Source of the DNA: a virus
Virus record (IMG/VR): IMGVR_UViG_3300009008_000083
Location: 1-43,044 of that record
Length of the DNA stretch: 43,044 bases
Direction: 5' to 3' (one strand)
Part shown: positions 33,310 through 41,512 of the stretch, one piece after another
Numbering within the stretch: position 1 is the stretch's first letter
Layout of the letters: each line of letters opens with the position of its first letter
Position numbers and translations under genes: made by a program
The notes under the pieces: model-generated
The model's input: the letters and a program-made list of their open reading frames with translations, nothing else
Database searches by the model: none
Told to the model about the DNA's origin: nothing

Positions 33310-34461
33310 CTATCGCATCCATGCAATCATGAACAAGTACTCGTCGCCGCCATCACCGTTCTCATCGGCGTTGCGGGTCTCAACTGCTCTGAGATACCCA
33401 ATCTTGCGGTGGACATTGGCCCCTACCTTGACGGTGGGACTCTCCAACGCCTCAAGGACATTCAGGTAATCGGTAGACCCAACCTCAAAGGTCTCCGGGA
33501 GATCTTCGAACCCGTCACCTCGGCCTACGTCCGAAGTCGTGATGTTCTGTGTGTCCAAACCCCCGGCATGGTTGGTCTGCTGCAACACGATAGGGTTACC
33601 GTCCGCCGGGCGGGTCACCTTGAGCCGGACACCCTCCTTGGGAGAGTTGGACCGGAGCTTCCGCATCGCAAGGACAGCCCGGTCACGGTTGAACTCCCAC
33701 CATTCCTGCTCCATGTCGCCCGGCTTGGCCAGCTTCGGGAACGGTACTCGGAACCGAGAGGCACCGAAGAACGCCCCGTCACCTCGTTGGAAGAACAGGC
33801 AGCGGTCATGTTCCATCAGCATAATTTCATCGCCGACGTTGGACAGGAAATTGACCACGCTGGGCACATCCTTGACATGCAGCCGGAGGCTCGACTCCTC
33901 CATCCCCGGAATGGTGATCATGGCTGCGGCCATCTTGTTGGTAGCCATCAGAATCCCATCCCGCACTTCGCAAACGCACATCGGAGAATTCTCATCCTGA
34001 GATGCAAAGACCTTGGCGCAGTTCAAAGCCTGAACCAGACGGTCGGACTCGACCGTGGCAACCTTCTTGGACGCTGACAACACGGAATCCCAATATGGGA
34101 AATGATCGGGGTTGAGGGACAGGAACGTGGAGTGGTTCTTTTCGGCCCCGGCCTCATAGACCTTGGTTTTCTTGGTCTCCGGGTCGTGTGACAACTCCAG
34201 CACGATGTCATCGGACATGAGCTTGACCAGTTCCCGGAACGCCGGACCCATCATGGTAAAGGAATTCCCTTCCTCTTGGAGATCCGCAACGAAGGAGCAA
34301 CCGGCCCCCAAACGACCGTGTGCGGACAACACCTCAACACGCCCATCGGCCTTGGCCTTTCTGAACAGGTAGTGCCCCGTCAGGTCCGAGGTGGAACTCA
34401 TCGCTGGGGTGACGAGAGTCAAGGCTTCCTTCAAATCACGGCTGGCAACGGAAAACTTCAT
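33310..34461 (-). CDS. dnaN: DnaN-like sliding clamp (DNA polymerase III beta subunit)
   Basis: This 383-residue protein starts MKFSVASRDLKEALTLVTPAMS, the typical opening of beta clamps, and its length fits the usual 370-390 with three repeated clamp folds. Further segments agree: SLNPDHFPYWDSV resembles the linker before the second domain, and FNRDRAVLAMRKLRS the third-domain helix. It would form a ring that tethers the replicative polymerase. A GGAGGG site precedes the ATG, which overlaps the stop of a small coiled-coil gene. With DnaX (29067-30428) it forms a phage-coded clamp and loader pair. Sequence is divergent, so confidence rests on start, length and context. Confidence 0.78.
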   Translation of the reverse strand: MKFSVASRDLKEALTLVTPAMSSTSDLTGHYLFRKAKADGRVEVLSAHGRLGAGCSFVADLQEEGNSFTMMGPAFRELVKLMSDDIVLELSHDPETKKTKVYEAGAEKNHSTFLSLNPDHFPYWDSVLSASKKVATVESDRLVQALNCAKVFASQDENSPMCVCEVRDGILMATNKMAAAMITIPGMEESSLRLHVKDVPSVVNFLSNVGDEIMLMEHDRCLFFQRGDGAFFGASRFRVPFPKLAKPGDMEQEWWEFNRDRAVLAMRKLRSNSPKEGVRLKVTRPADGNPIVLQQTNHAGGLDTQNITTSDVGRGDGFEDLPETFEVGSTDYLNVLEALESPTVKVGANVHRKIGYLRAVETRNADENGDGGDEYLFMIAWMR

Positions 34462-34730
34462 TCTGAACCCTCCAAAAATGGTGTGACCTGATCTTCTGCG
34501 GTGGCAATCTTCTCCTCAATCGCCGTGACCTCGGACGCAAGCCGTTCACCCAGTTGTGTTATGACATCATCTATCTTGGCAGGATCGACCTTACGTGCCC
34601 GGAGGTCGGCATCAATGTCCTCCAACTCCGTGCGAGCACTTTCCAGTCTGCCCTGTACCCTTTGCTGATTCGCCCGGACCGCATCTCGGCGAGAGACGAG
34701 GTCCAGAAGCTGCTGTTTGGCATCTCCCAT
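34458..34730 (-). CDS. Small coiled-coil protein
   Basis: A 90-residue protein almost wholly predicted as coiled coil (LLDLVSRRDAVRANQQRVQGRLESA..., EKIATAEDQVTPFLEGSE). CGGAGGTAG precedes the ATG. Its stop overlaps the clamp start by 4 bp (ATGA). Given that a Rad50-type ATPase is split in this phage, this could be a separate arm segment of that complex or simply a clamp partner; there is no cysteine hook. Confidence 0.55.
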   Translation of the reverse strand: MGDAKQQLLDLVSRRDAVRANQQRVQGRLESARTELEDIDADLRARKVDPAKIDDVITQLGERLASEVTAIEEKIATAEDQVTPFLEGSE

Positions 34731-34748
34731 TGTCTACCTCCGATATTC

Positions 34749-35753
34749 CTACTCGCCCTTCTTCTTAACCGACCCCCCTCCAAATGAAAGCATCCCGGCT
34801 TCATTGTGGATTTGGGCTAGAGAATCGCTCTTCGGCTTACGGGCTCTTCGGTTGGCTGCTTTCTGGGCCTTTCGTTCCGGGCACTCTTTCTCCCAGTCGC
34901 AGAACTTGCATGTTTTCGGGGAGGGTGTTGCTTCAAACTTCTCTTTGTTCATCGCTTTGCGGGCATCAACGGCACGTTGGGCCAGACCCTTCAGGTCATC
35001 CATCGTGAAATCAACCCACTCTACACCGGGTTCTTTCTCGCCCGTGTCATTGCCCTCGGCATCCAACTTAGGGTCGCCGTAGGGGTAACGGAAATAGGTA
35101 AATCCAACCCTGTCCGGCATCTTTCTGTAGCATAGGTAGTAGAGAAGGGCATACCAGCGTAACTGGTCCGGGTCGGTGAACGTCATCAGCCCGCCCTTCC
35201 CATCCTTGTACCGCTTGCTGTTCTTGCCGTCGAGAATACTCACCCCGACATAGGGTTCGGACTCACGCCGTAGGATAACGTCAGCACGCCCCCCTACGGG
35301 GTTGTACTTGTCAATGTAGGCGACAAGATCAACCTCACCCCTAGCATATGGACCGAGCAGCATGTGGGCCTTCAGCGTCCGCATATAACCCATCACACCG
35401 TTCTTCACCAACCGCCAGAGTTCATCCCTCGGGGGTGCAACACGCCAGTCAACATAGGACCGAGCCAACTCTCGCTCAAAGGCTTTGTGAGCGATATCAA
35501 TCAGCTTGGCCTTCAGGATTGGTGGGGCCAACGTCTTCCACAACTCGTCGTTATAGAACAACTCGATGGCTTCCTGAATCGCAATCCCCATCACGGCATG
35601 GTGAGCCGACCGCTTCTCAGCAATCGGCTTCCGACGACCGGGACCACCCCCACAATCGATGGCACCCCAACCTCGGGACCACAGAAACCGCTGTGGGCAT
35701 TGTTCAAAGGTATCCAACGAAGACCAGTAAAGTGTGAATCGCTTCCGGGGCAT
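34749..35753 (-). CDS. PD-(D/E)XK nuclease of the Cas4/AddB type with Fe-S cluster
   Basis: This 334-residue protein is a RecB-family exonuclease. The first cysteine is in FEQCPQRF (Cys19), and three more close the protein in CKFCDWEKEC (C282, C285, C291), the C...CxxC-x5-C layout of Fe-S-bearing AddB/Cas4 nucleases. The nuclease core has GGRADVILR (metal-binding Asp), ILDGKNSKR (the D-x-K pair) and QLRWYALLYY (the conserved Gln motif). The C-terminus is basic. The ATG follows a perfect AGGAGGAGGG. It probably resects or processes DNA ends in the recombination module with RecA and the Mre11/Rad50 proteins. There is no Cas1 or CRISPR array nearby. Confidence 0.85.
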   Translation of the reverse strand: MPRKRFTLYWSSLDTFEQCPQRFLWSRGWGAIDCGGGPGRRKPIAEKRSAHHAVMGIAIQEAIELFYNDELWKTLAPPILKAKLIDIAHKAFERELARSYVDWRVAPPRDELWRLVKNGVMGYMRTLKAHMLLGPYARGEVDLVAYIDKYNPVGGRADVILRRESEPYVGVSILDGKNSKRYKDGKGGLMTFTDPDQLRWYALLYYLCYRKMPDRVGFTYFRYPYGDPKLDAEGNDTGEKEPGVEWVDFTMDDLKGLAQRAVDARKAMNKEKFEATPSPKTCKFCDWEKECPERKAQKAANRRARKPKSDSLAQIHNEAGMLSFGGGSVKKKGE

Positions 35754-35805
35754 AACCCTCCTCCTGATGTCCTACTATACTACCCATTAAAATGGGATGG
35801 GAGGG

Positions 35806-36966
35806 TTACTTCCGGTCAAAGGACTGCACAATCTCCTGACAGACCTGATCCAAGAAGTTGTAGTTAGGAACCTTGGGGAGTACAGAGGTACGGGACAACT
35901 CAAGAAGCTCCACATCCTGCTTCTCTGCCCATTCCATGAGGGTCTCATAGGACCAGACACCATCCCGGATAGCCAGCAACTCTTCCGCATCGGGACGTCG
36001 AACCAATACCCGGCCCGTCTCAAGCGTCTCCCGACACATCCTCATCAACCTGACAAGGTGCAGACCATGCTTGGTGTCGTACCCGAACTTTGCTTCCAAT
36101 GCTGCCCGCTTCTCGTTCCGGTTTTTCTTCCAGTCCTGATAGTGCTTCCAATCCGTATGTGCCGCCTTGTACCGTCTCTCCCGACCCATCAATTCGATGA
36201 AGTTCTCATCAAGCCCAATGTGTCGAGCCGCCGCCATGAACTTCTCATCGGACCCTACGTTGATGTCCTGCATGTAGCGGTGGATCTGCTCCCGGATGTA
36301 GACCTTCTCGGACTCGGGGAGATCACCGTAGTCAATCTCCCATGAGTCAATCTGCTTGTTCACCGCAGCTTCCGCAGCCGCCAACTGGTCCTTGGGGATC
36401 AAGGTGGTCTCCGGGAGGTCGTAGTCCGCCCTCTCAGGCTGCTTCTCCGGCGGGTCCAACAACCATTTGCGGTGGGTCTTGATCCGTTTGAGTTGGGCCA
36501 TTGCATAACCCCGGAACCGGTGAACCACCTTTCGGCTCAGGAAATCGTACCTATGGTCCAACAGACGCTCACCAGCCTTGGACGTGATCAGGATGTCGGA
36601 CGGGTCGGTCCACAACACCTCAATGATGTTGGGGTTGCAGTCCGCTGCCAGCTTGCAGAACTTGCGGATATCGAAGATCACGGCATCCACCGGCTCCGCC
36701 ACCCACTCGGCGGGCATCCCCTGCTGCTCCAGATACCAAAGGTTATCCTCACCCAGAGGAGCCTTCCTGATCTCCGTCTGCTCAAAGTTGAGTCTAAACC
36801 CGTCCCTGTACGTCCTAGGAGGCACCGTAACGCCCTTGAAATCCATATCGCTATCAGGACGGTGTGTACCGTATGCACGGCTACCGTGGGCCACGTACAG
36901 GATTGTACGGGACACGAGCCACTCAAGATTCCCGTCATAGGGAATTCGGAACGTCTGCTTCTTCAT
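35806..36966 (-). CDS. RlaP-type nucleotidyltransferase (RNA repair, DNA polymerase beta superfamily)
   Basis: This 386-residue protein has the nucleotidyltransferase signature HGSRAYG (27-33) followed by the metal-binding DSDMDFKGV (38-46), and the downstream YLEQQG...DAVIFDIRKFCKLAADCNPNIIEVLW that typifies the RlaP family (RNA ligase-associated polymerase-beta fold). RlaP proteins are predicted to act in RNA repair with RNA ligases. A long helical C-terminal half follows. The ATG has TAGGAGAGGT in front. It shares the operon with a Pnkp-like end-healing enzyme (37893-38864), which supports an RNA-repair role. A ligase is not in this window. The substrate is unknown; a toxin-like MNT function is a less likely alternative. 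Confidence 0.8.
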   Translation of the reverse strand: MKKQTFRIPYDGNLEWLVSRTILYVAHGSRAYGTHRPDSDMDFKGVTVPPRTYRDGFRLNFEQTEIRKAPLGEDNLWYLEQQGMPAEWVAEPVDAVIFDIRKFCKLAADCNPNIIEVLWTDPSDILITSKAGERLLDHRYDFLSRKVVHRFRGYAMAQLKRIKTHRKWLLDPPEKQPERADYDLPETTLIPKDQLAAAEAAVNKQIDSWEIDYGDLPESEKVYIREQIHRYMQDINVGSDEKFMAAARHIGLDENFIELMGRERRYKAAHTDWKHYQDWKKNRNEKRAALEAKFGYDTKHGLHLVRLMRMCRETLETGRVLVRRPDAEELLAIRDGVWSYETLMEWAEKQDVELLELSRTSVLPKVPNYNFLDQVCQEIVQSFDRK

Positions 36967-36973
36967 ACCTCTC

Positions 36974-37303
36974 CTATCCCCTCGTCAAATCGATGGGGTA
37001 TGAACCCGTGTGGATGGGTTTGTCAAAGTATCGGCAGTCCTGATCGGGACACTTCCAGTTGAGTCTGTCCGCCGGGACCATCCAGGTGTTGCAAGCCCCG
37101 CATGTGGGTGCTTTGCAAAGCGAAAACATATTGAAGTTCACGTTATCCACGGTCCGGTATCCCTTCCCCGTGTCGTGGAACACATGGCATTTCCCGCAAT
37201 ACCGGTTGTTCACATCATTGGGGTTGTAAGAGACACAGCCACAACGCAGACACTCGATAGAGACGTGGTCCCCACGCCGTTTGATCTTGTACGTATCGCC
37301 CAT
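36974..37303 (-). CDS. Small protein with several zinc-binding CxxC motifs
   Basis: This protein of 109 residues starts at ATG 37303 behind AGGAGGTCATTATC. It contains IECLRCGC, YCGKC, LCKAPTCGAC and WKCPDQDC, enough cysteines for two zinc ribbons. Such proteins often bind nucleic acids. It is in the repair operon between a smaller zinc protein and RlaP. No specific family is recognised. Confidence 0.6.
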   Translation of the reverse strand: MGDTYKIKRRGDHVSIECLRCGCVSYNPNDVNNRYCGKCHVFHDTGKGYRTVDNVNFNMFSLCKAPTCGACNTWMVPADRLNWKCPDQDCRYFDKPIHTGSYPIDLTRG

Positions 37304-37343
37304 GATAATGACCTCCTGACAAGAAGGTCTCTTCATAGGGTGG

Positions 37344-37532
37344 TCAACGACAGTCACGACACTGCGCCTGATTCGTCAGAAGATCGGCCCCGTCCTTTCC
37401 CTGCCCCGCCATTCGGCGGATACCAAAATCATCCAGAGGCTTCAATCTCTGACATGCAGGGCAACGCCGATGAACGATGCCTTTGATGATCCTATCACCC
37501 CTGATACGTACCGTGTCTCTAGCAGTTGCCAT
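37344..37532 (-). CDS. Very small zinc-finger-like protein
   Basis: This protein of 62 residues (ATG 37532 behind GAGGTGTGAGG) has CPACQ and CRDC near its ends, separated by LKPLDDFGIRR and a short basic loop. The pattern 'RCxxCxxxKPLxxF...QxxCRxC' matches the small zinc domain often found next to HNH nucleases, but the HNH part is absent. It may be a remnant or a stand-alone zinc domain. Confidence 0.5.
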   Translation of the reverse strand: MATARDTVRIRGDRIIKGIVHRRCPACQRLKPLDDFGIRRMAGQGKDGADLLTNQAQCRDCR

Positions 37533-37541
37533 CCTCACACC

Positions 37542-37883
37542 TCAGTTCAACTTGCTCTTGTCCGGGGGTAGCTCACCCCACTCGTCTATCTCCTCGTCCT
37601 CGTCTCTACCCCCAAAGATGCGGTCCCAACCCTCCCGGTACGCCCGTGACGCAACCTTCGGTGACCCTTTGCCGCCTTCTTGCACAGGAATCCATCCGTT
37701 CTTATCGGGTGGGCCGATAACCTCTAGTGACCCTTCGGGCTTTTCGGACTCGGGATCAAGAGGTACGGCGGTCCCAACCTCAACGGGAACCTCGGCCCCG
37801 TCATCAAGGGTCTTCTTGCGGGCAATCAGCCGCTCACCGGTATCGGGGTCTACAACTGGACCGAGCTTGATCTTGTCCTTCAT
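37542..37883 (-). CDS. Unknown small acidic protein
   Basis: A 113-residue protein with GAGGGG before the ATG. The first 65 residues are Pro/Val/Glu-rich and probably extended; the C-terminus is acidic. The only notable stretch is KVASRAYREGWDRIFGG (about 75-91), an amphipathic segment. It is packed between the Pnkp-like gene and a zinc protein. No function is recognised. Confidence 0.5.
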   Translation of the reverse strand: MKDKIKLGPVVDPDTGERLIARKKTLDDGAEVPVEVGTAVPLDPESEKPEGSLEVIGPPDKNGWIPVQEGGKGSPKVASRAYREGWDRIFGGRDEDEEIDEWGELPPDKSKLN

Positions 37884-37892
37884 TGAAACCCC

Positions 37893-38864
37893 TCAACAAC
37901 CGAAGAACTCCTTGGCGTCCTTGTACTGGAACCCGCACCGCTGGGCAAATGTAGCGTCGCTCTTCATATCACCCACCATGATGCACTGAGCCGGGTCCAG
38001 TTTGAACTTCTCGACCAGCAACGCTCCCATACCCGGACAGGGCTTCCGCCAGTAGGACTTGGGCGGGCCACCCCGGTCGATGGCGTACAGGTGGGCCTCC
38101 ACCTCGACACCCATGAGGCGATCCGTTTCCCGGAAGCAATCGGAGGCCGCAGCGTTCGTCAGGTAGCCCTTCTCGCCCGGCTTGCGGGACACCCCTGACT
38201 GATTGGACACGCCGAACAGACGGTAGCCCTGATCCTTGTACCGCTGGAGCACCTCCCCCCGCTGAGGGAGCACCTCTATATCCGAGGTGCTCGTTGGCCA
38301 CTTCTCACCGCTCTTAGTCACTCGCAGGGTGCCATCGTAGTCGAGCAAAAGAGCCTTGTTCTTGTACTCGGCGGGGAGGTCCAGACGGAAGGGGTACCGC
38401 ATGACATCGACGAAGCCCTCGTCCGCCGTCGGTTCCTCAAACTTCTTGAAATAGGCGAACTGCGCCGCCGGGGGGAACATATTGGGGTCGTCCTTGTAGT
38501 CGGCGTATTCGTTGCTGTGAAGGAGACTACCGTTCTTGCGGACCTGACGAAGGGACGCCAAGAACTGCGCCTCTCCGAGACTGGTATCCAGCCAGAAGCA
38601 CTTGATGGGAAGGCCCAACTCCTTCGCTACCGTCATGACCACGGCCCGGTGTTCCACCGTCGGGTGCGTGTTGTCCAACACGAATTTGCGGGCACCCTTG
38701 GCGTACTGGTCCCGCATGTACTGGTACATGGCCCCATCCAGAGCCATCGTGTTCCCGCCCAGTTCGTCCCGGTTGACCCGGACGTGGTGGGGGTAGTAGG
38801 TCTGTGCGACCGTGCTCTTCCCGCTACCGGGCGGGCCAGCCAAAATGACGATTTCACCGCTCAT
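37893..38864 (-). CDS. Bifunctional polynucleotide 5'-kinase / 3'-phosphatase (T4 Pnkp type)
   Basis: This 323-residue protein has a kinase then a phosphatase domain, the same order as T4 Pnkp. The P-loop AGPPGSGKST (9-18) is followed by NRDELGG (31-37) and LDNTH (63-67), typical of the kinase. The HAD phosphatase starts LLLDYDGTL (172-180), then VSNQSG (219-224) and MVGDMKSD (296-303). It heals broken ends by adding a 5' phosphate and removing a 3' (or 2',3'-cyclic) phosphate, leaving ends ready for a ligase. The AGGAGGTG site is strong. In T4 this counters tRNA cleavage by the host; with RlaP in the same operon a similar RNA-repair role is likely, though it could also serve DNA repair. Confidence 0.9.
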   Translation of the reverse strand: MSGEIVILAGPPGSGKSTVAQTYYPHHVRVNRDELGGNTMALDGAMYQYMRDQYAKGARKFVLDNTHPTVEHRAVVMTVAKELGLPIKCFWLDTSLGEAQFLASLRQVRKNGSLLHSNEYADYKDDPNMFPPAAQFAYFKKFEEPTADEGFVDVMRYPFRLDLPAEYKNKALLLDYDGTLRVTKSGEKWPTSTSDIEVLPQRGEVLQRYKDQGYRLFGVSNQSGVSRKPGEKGYLTNAAASDCFRETDRLMGVEVEAHLYAIDRGGPPKSYWRKPCPGMGALLVEKFKLDPAQCIMVGDMKSDATFAQRCGFQYKDAKEFFGC

Positions 38865-38901
38865 AGTTCGGCACCTCCTAGTGACACTACTCCCGGACCG
38901 G

Positions 38902-39417
38902 CTAGTATGATCCAGATTTCATAACCGAAAGGTCTTGTTTCCAATCGGACCAGCCGGACCGATACCGCCATGAGGAGGTCACCTCCTCAACGTGAGACGT
39001 CACTTCTTCATCGGACCATCCGTTGACCTTCTTGAGGTGGTTCAAGCAACGAGCCACACCCGATGGTCCCTCGGTCGCAGAAACCCGACCAATATGTTTT
39101 ACCTGATGACACAAAGGACACAGGGCAATCAGACGGTCAAGCCGTTGGACGTGGGTTGCATCATCGTAGTGCCACACCTCATGACACTCTACGGGCCAGT
39201 TGAAACCCTGATCCACACCGGAAGCCCCGCACACCTCACATCGGTAATCGGCCCTCCTGTAAGCCATCTTTCGCAGACGGTCCCACTCGGACCGGGACAG
39301 AATCTTGCGAAGGTTCCTTTCCCACAGGGGTTCCGGGACCATCTCAACCGTCAACAGGAGCTTCTCCCGTGCCGGTTCGCCGGGGATATCATCCCCAAAA
39401 GTGAAATGTCCTGACAT
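38902..39417 (-). CDS. HNH endonuclease
   Basis: This 171-residue protein has the HNH zinc pattern: CEVCG (about residues 60-64), the catalytic-strand segment VECHEVWHYDD, then LCPLCHQVKH. The N-terminal and C-terminal thirds are helical. GGGAGGTC precedes the ATG. It is located between the Pnkp-like and Mre11-like genes. Free-standing HNH proteins in phages are often homing endonucleases; this one could also be part of the recombination module. The adjacent genes look intact. Confidence 0.82.
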   Translation of the reverse strand: MSGHFTFGDDIPGEPAREKLLLTVEMVPEPLWERNLRKILSRSEWDRLRKMAYRRADYRCEVCGASGVDQGFNWPVECHEVWHYDDATHVQRLDRLIALCPLCHQVKHIGRVSATEGPSGVARCLNHLKKVNGWSDEEVTSHVEEVTSSWRYRSGWSDWKQDLSVMKSGSY

Positions 39418-39452
39418 AATGACCTCCCGGAAGAACTACTCCGGGACGGAGG

Positions 39453-40424
39453 TTAGGAAGCCCCCACGCTTTCCAGATAGGCGATGGTGCGCTCCCGGAC
39501 GGGATCGGATAGCCCCGGCATTGACCGGACCTCATCCAACAGGGACGCACCCTTACGTTTGCTGAGTGCCGCAAGGATATTCTCGACCAGCGTCTCAACG
39601 GTCTCCTTCCGGTTGGTCTCCCGGTCCCTACGTTCAAGGTCAAACACTTGTTCCGGGGGGAGAATCTCCAACGGGGTGGGAACGACCTTGACCCCCTTCT
39701 TTGTGAAGGTGAGAACCGCACAGGATGGGGTTCTTGCTAGGTCATCAATCGCAATGGAACCCCGAGACAGGCTCCCCACGTTGACAATCCATTTGGACCC
39801 GTGCTGAACAGCCCCTTGGTCCTTGTGCCAATGTCCGAAACACCAAACGTCCGGGTCCAGATTGGCCAAGTCCCCGTAGGCTACAATGTCCTCAGCCTCA
39901 AACATTGTGCCGCCCTTGGAGCTACCCAGACAATGAACCATCACAACGAGGTAGTCCTCCTCGCCCTTCGTGATGGTCGTAAATCGGTTCATATCATACT
40001 GCGTTCCGTGATAGGGGATGCCGACAACACGAACCGTGACCCCTTTGTTAGTGAACACCGCCTCATGCTCGTTGTAGCACCGCTGAAACACACCGGTATC
40101 AAACAACACAGCCAAGGGGCTTTCATCGAGGTACTCAATGTTCCCGTATTTGACGTCGTGATTTCCCACATTGCCATAGACGGGACAAGGGTATGCCTTG
40201 TGACAACTGGCGACACGTCGCACGAGTTCATGGGTGTTGCGACCGGGACTCTTGATATGGAAGAAATCGCCGCCGTCCAGCACCGCTTGAGCCTGAGCTT
40301 TCTTGGCTATGGTCCCAACCTGATCCAGCTTGCCCAGTAAGGTCTCTGTCCAATCGTCAGTTCGGGACTGCGGGGGTTGATCCGCAAGATGCACGTCAGA
40401 ACGCCATACCAGTGTCACACTCAT
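39453..40424 (-). CDS. sbcD: Mre11/SbcD-type nuclease (T4 gp47-like)
   Basis: This 323-residue calcineurin-like metallophosphoesterase has the ordered metal-binding motifs: RSDVHLAD (Asp10, His12), LDGGDFFH (50-56), GNVGNHD (84-90), VMVHCLG and FGHWHKD. The C-terminal third includes a helical Rad50-binding-like part. Mre11 nucleases work with Rad50 ATPases to trim double-strand ends. Here it overlaps the stop of the Rad50 N-terminal half (ATGA, 40421-40424), so both are made together, just after RecA. GAGGTGCTGC precedes the ATG. Confidence 0.92.
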   Translation of the reverse strand: MSVTLVWRSDVHLADQPPQSRTDDWTETLLGKLDQVGTIAKKAQAQAVLDGGDFFHIKSPGRNTHELVRRVASCHKAYPCPVYGNVGNHDVKYGNIEYLDESPLAVLFDTGVFQRCYNEHEAVFTNKGVTVRVVGIPYHGTQYDMNRFTTITKGEEDYLVVMVHCLGSSKGGTMFEAEDIVAYGDLANLDPDVWCFGHWHKDQGAVQHGSKWIVNVGSLSRGSIAIDDLARTPSCAVLTFTKKGVKVVPTPLEILPPEQVFDLERRDRETNRKETVETLVENILAALSKRKGASLLDEVRSMPGLSDPVRERTIAYLESVGAS

Positions 40425-41512
40425 TGCAGCACCTCGTCACACCCGGCATTCCCACATACGGGGCAAGCCTCTAACCCGCCCAACATCGACCGGACAGAAT
40501 CCTCCAACTGCTTCAGTTCGGTTTCTGCACTCTCCAACTCGGTTTCATCCGCAGCGATACGGTCCAACACCTTGGACCGTCGAACCCGGAGACCTTCCAG
40601 TACGGTACGAGCCTCTAGCAACTTGTCTGCCGTGTCCGTATCGACATCGAGTTCTACGTCCTCGACACCCTTCATACGTTCGATACGGCCCACAACCCGT
40701 TCACGTTGGGTTTGGATGCCTTGTAGCTCCGCAACCTGCGTTTGTAACGTCTGTGCCTCGGCAAAGAACTCGTCACCCGGCACTTCCACATCGGCGATAG
40801 GCGCAAGTTGGTCTACCTGTGCCGTCGCTATCACCCGCCGGTCTCTCAGATCCTCCAGTGACTCCAAAGCCTTCCCTATCCGGGTTGCCAAAGCAATGGA
40901 CTCCTCAATGGCCCCAACCTCATCCACGACCTCATCCAGACCATCGAACTGTTCCAGTTCACTCTGTAAACGAATCTCATCCGTCTTGCGGATCTGCAAG
41001 ACGTTGTTCCCCTTACGGCGGTCTGACGCTGCCTGTCGCAGGGCATCATTGAGAAACCCGACCCGCTCCACATCGGCGATTGATTCCGCCATGACGGAAC
41101 CGGGTTGGTCTAACAGGAAGATCTGGTTGAATTGAGGGGCTATCTGAGGCCATAGCTCCCGGTTCCCGGCGTTGATAGGGGCGACCCCTAATGCTCGCAC
41201 CTCATCCGGTACTGCTTGCCCCGGATGAATAGGGTCGCCCCCATTGATAACGTAGGTGGGCTTGTCGGTCCTCTTGCGGCCTTTTGTCCACTCCAAGGTC
41301 TGCCCGTCATCGAACTCAACATGGACGGAACAGGAATCGGCCCCGGTACGGATGAAAGCTGTACCTCTGGTATTCTGGAAGGCACCCCGAAGTGCCCGCA
41401 TGACAGCGGATTTCCCGGTGTTGTTGGACCCAGTGATGACGGTCATCCCGTCAATTTCAAACTGGATGTCCTCCAGAGACTGATAGTTCTTGATGTGGAC
41501 CTTGACCGCCAT
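40421..41512 (-). CDS. N-terminal half of a Rad50/SbcC-type ATPase ending at the zinc hook
   Basis: This 363-residue protein begins as Rad50/SbcC does: VHIKNYQSLEDIQFEI, then Walker A TGSNNTGKSA (27-36), and a Q-loop-like QIFLLDQPGSV. A coiled coil fills about 170-345. It ends in ACPVCGNAGC, a CxxC zinc hook (C350, C353), right before the C-terminus. The return coiled coil, ABC signature and Walker B that should follow are absent from this gene; they are encoded at 32677-33309. It lies between recA and the Mre11-like gene, with overlaps to both. The complex would need both halves to work as an ATPase. Confidence 0.85.
   Translation of the reverse strand: MAVKVHIKNYQSLEDIQFEIDGMTVITGSNNTGKSAVMRALRGAFQNTRGTAFIRTGADSCSVHVEFDDGQTLEWTKGRKRTDKPTYVINGGDPIHPGQAVPDEVRALGVAPINAGNRELWPQIAPQFNQIFLLDQPGSVMAESIADVERVGFLNDALRQAASDRRKGNNVLQIRKTDEIRLQSELEQFDGLDEVVDEVGAIEESIALATRIGKALESLEDLRDRRVIATAQVDQLAPIADVEVPGDEFFAEAQTLQTQVAELQGIQTQRERVVGRIERMKGVEDVELDVDTDTADKLLEARTVLEGLRVRRSKVLDRIAADETELESAETELKQLEDSVRSMLGGLEACPVCGNAGCDEVLQ

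Noticed and set aside
34749-35753. Part of a CRISPR-Cas system
   Set aside because: The Cas4-like Fe-S nuclease has no Cas1, Cas2 or repeat array nearby and sits among recombination genes.
35783-35796. Terminator hairpin (CCCATT/AATGGG) between the Fe-S nuclease and RlaP genes
   Set aside because: The stem is 6 bp with a 2-nt loop and there is no T-run on the minus strand; it is at most a weak structure.
32677-41512. Split Rad50 as a frameshift or assembly error
   Set aside because: The two halves are about 7 kb apart with many intact, coupled genes between them, and each half has its own start and stop.
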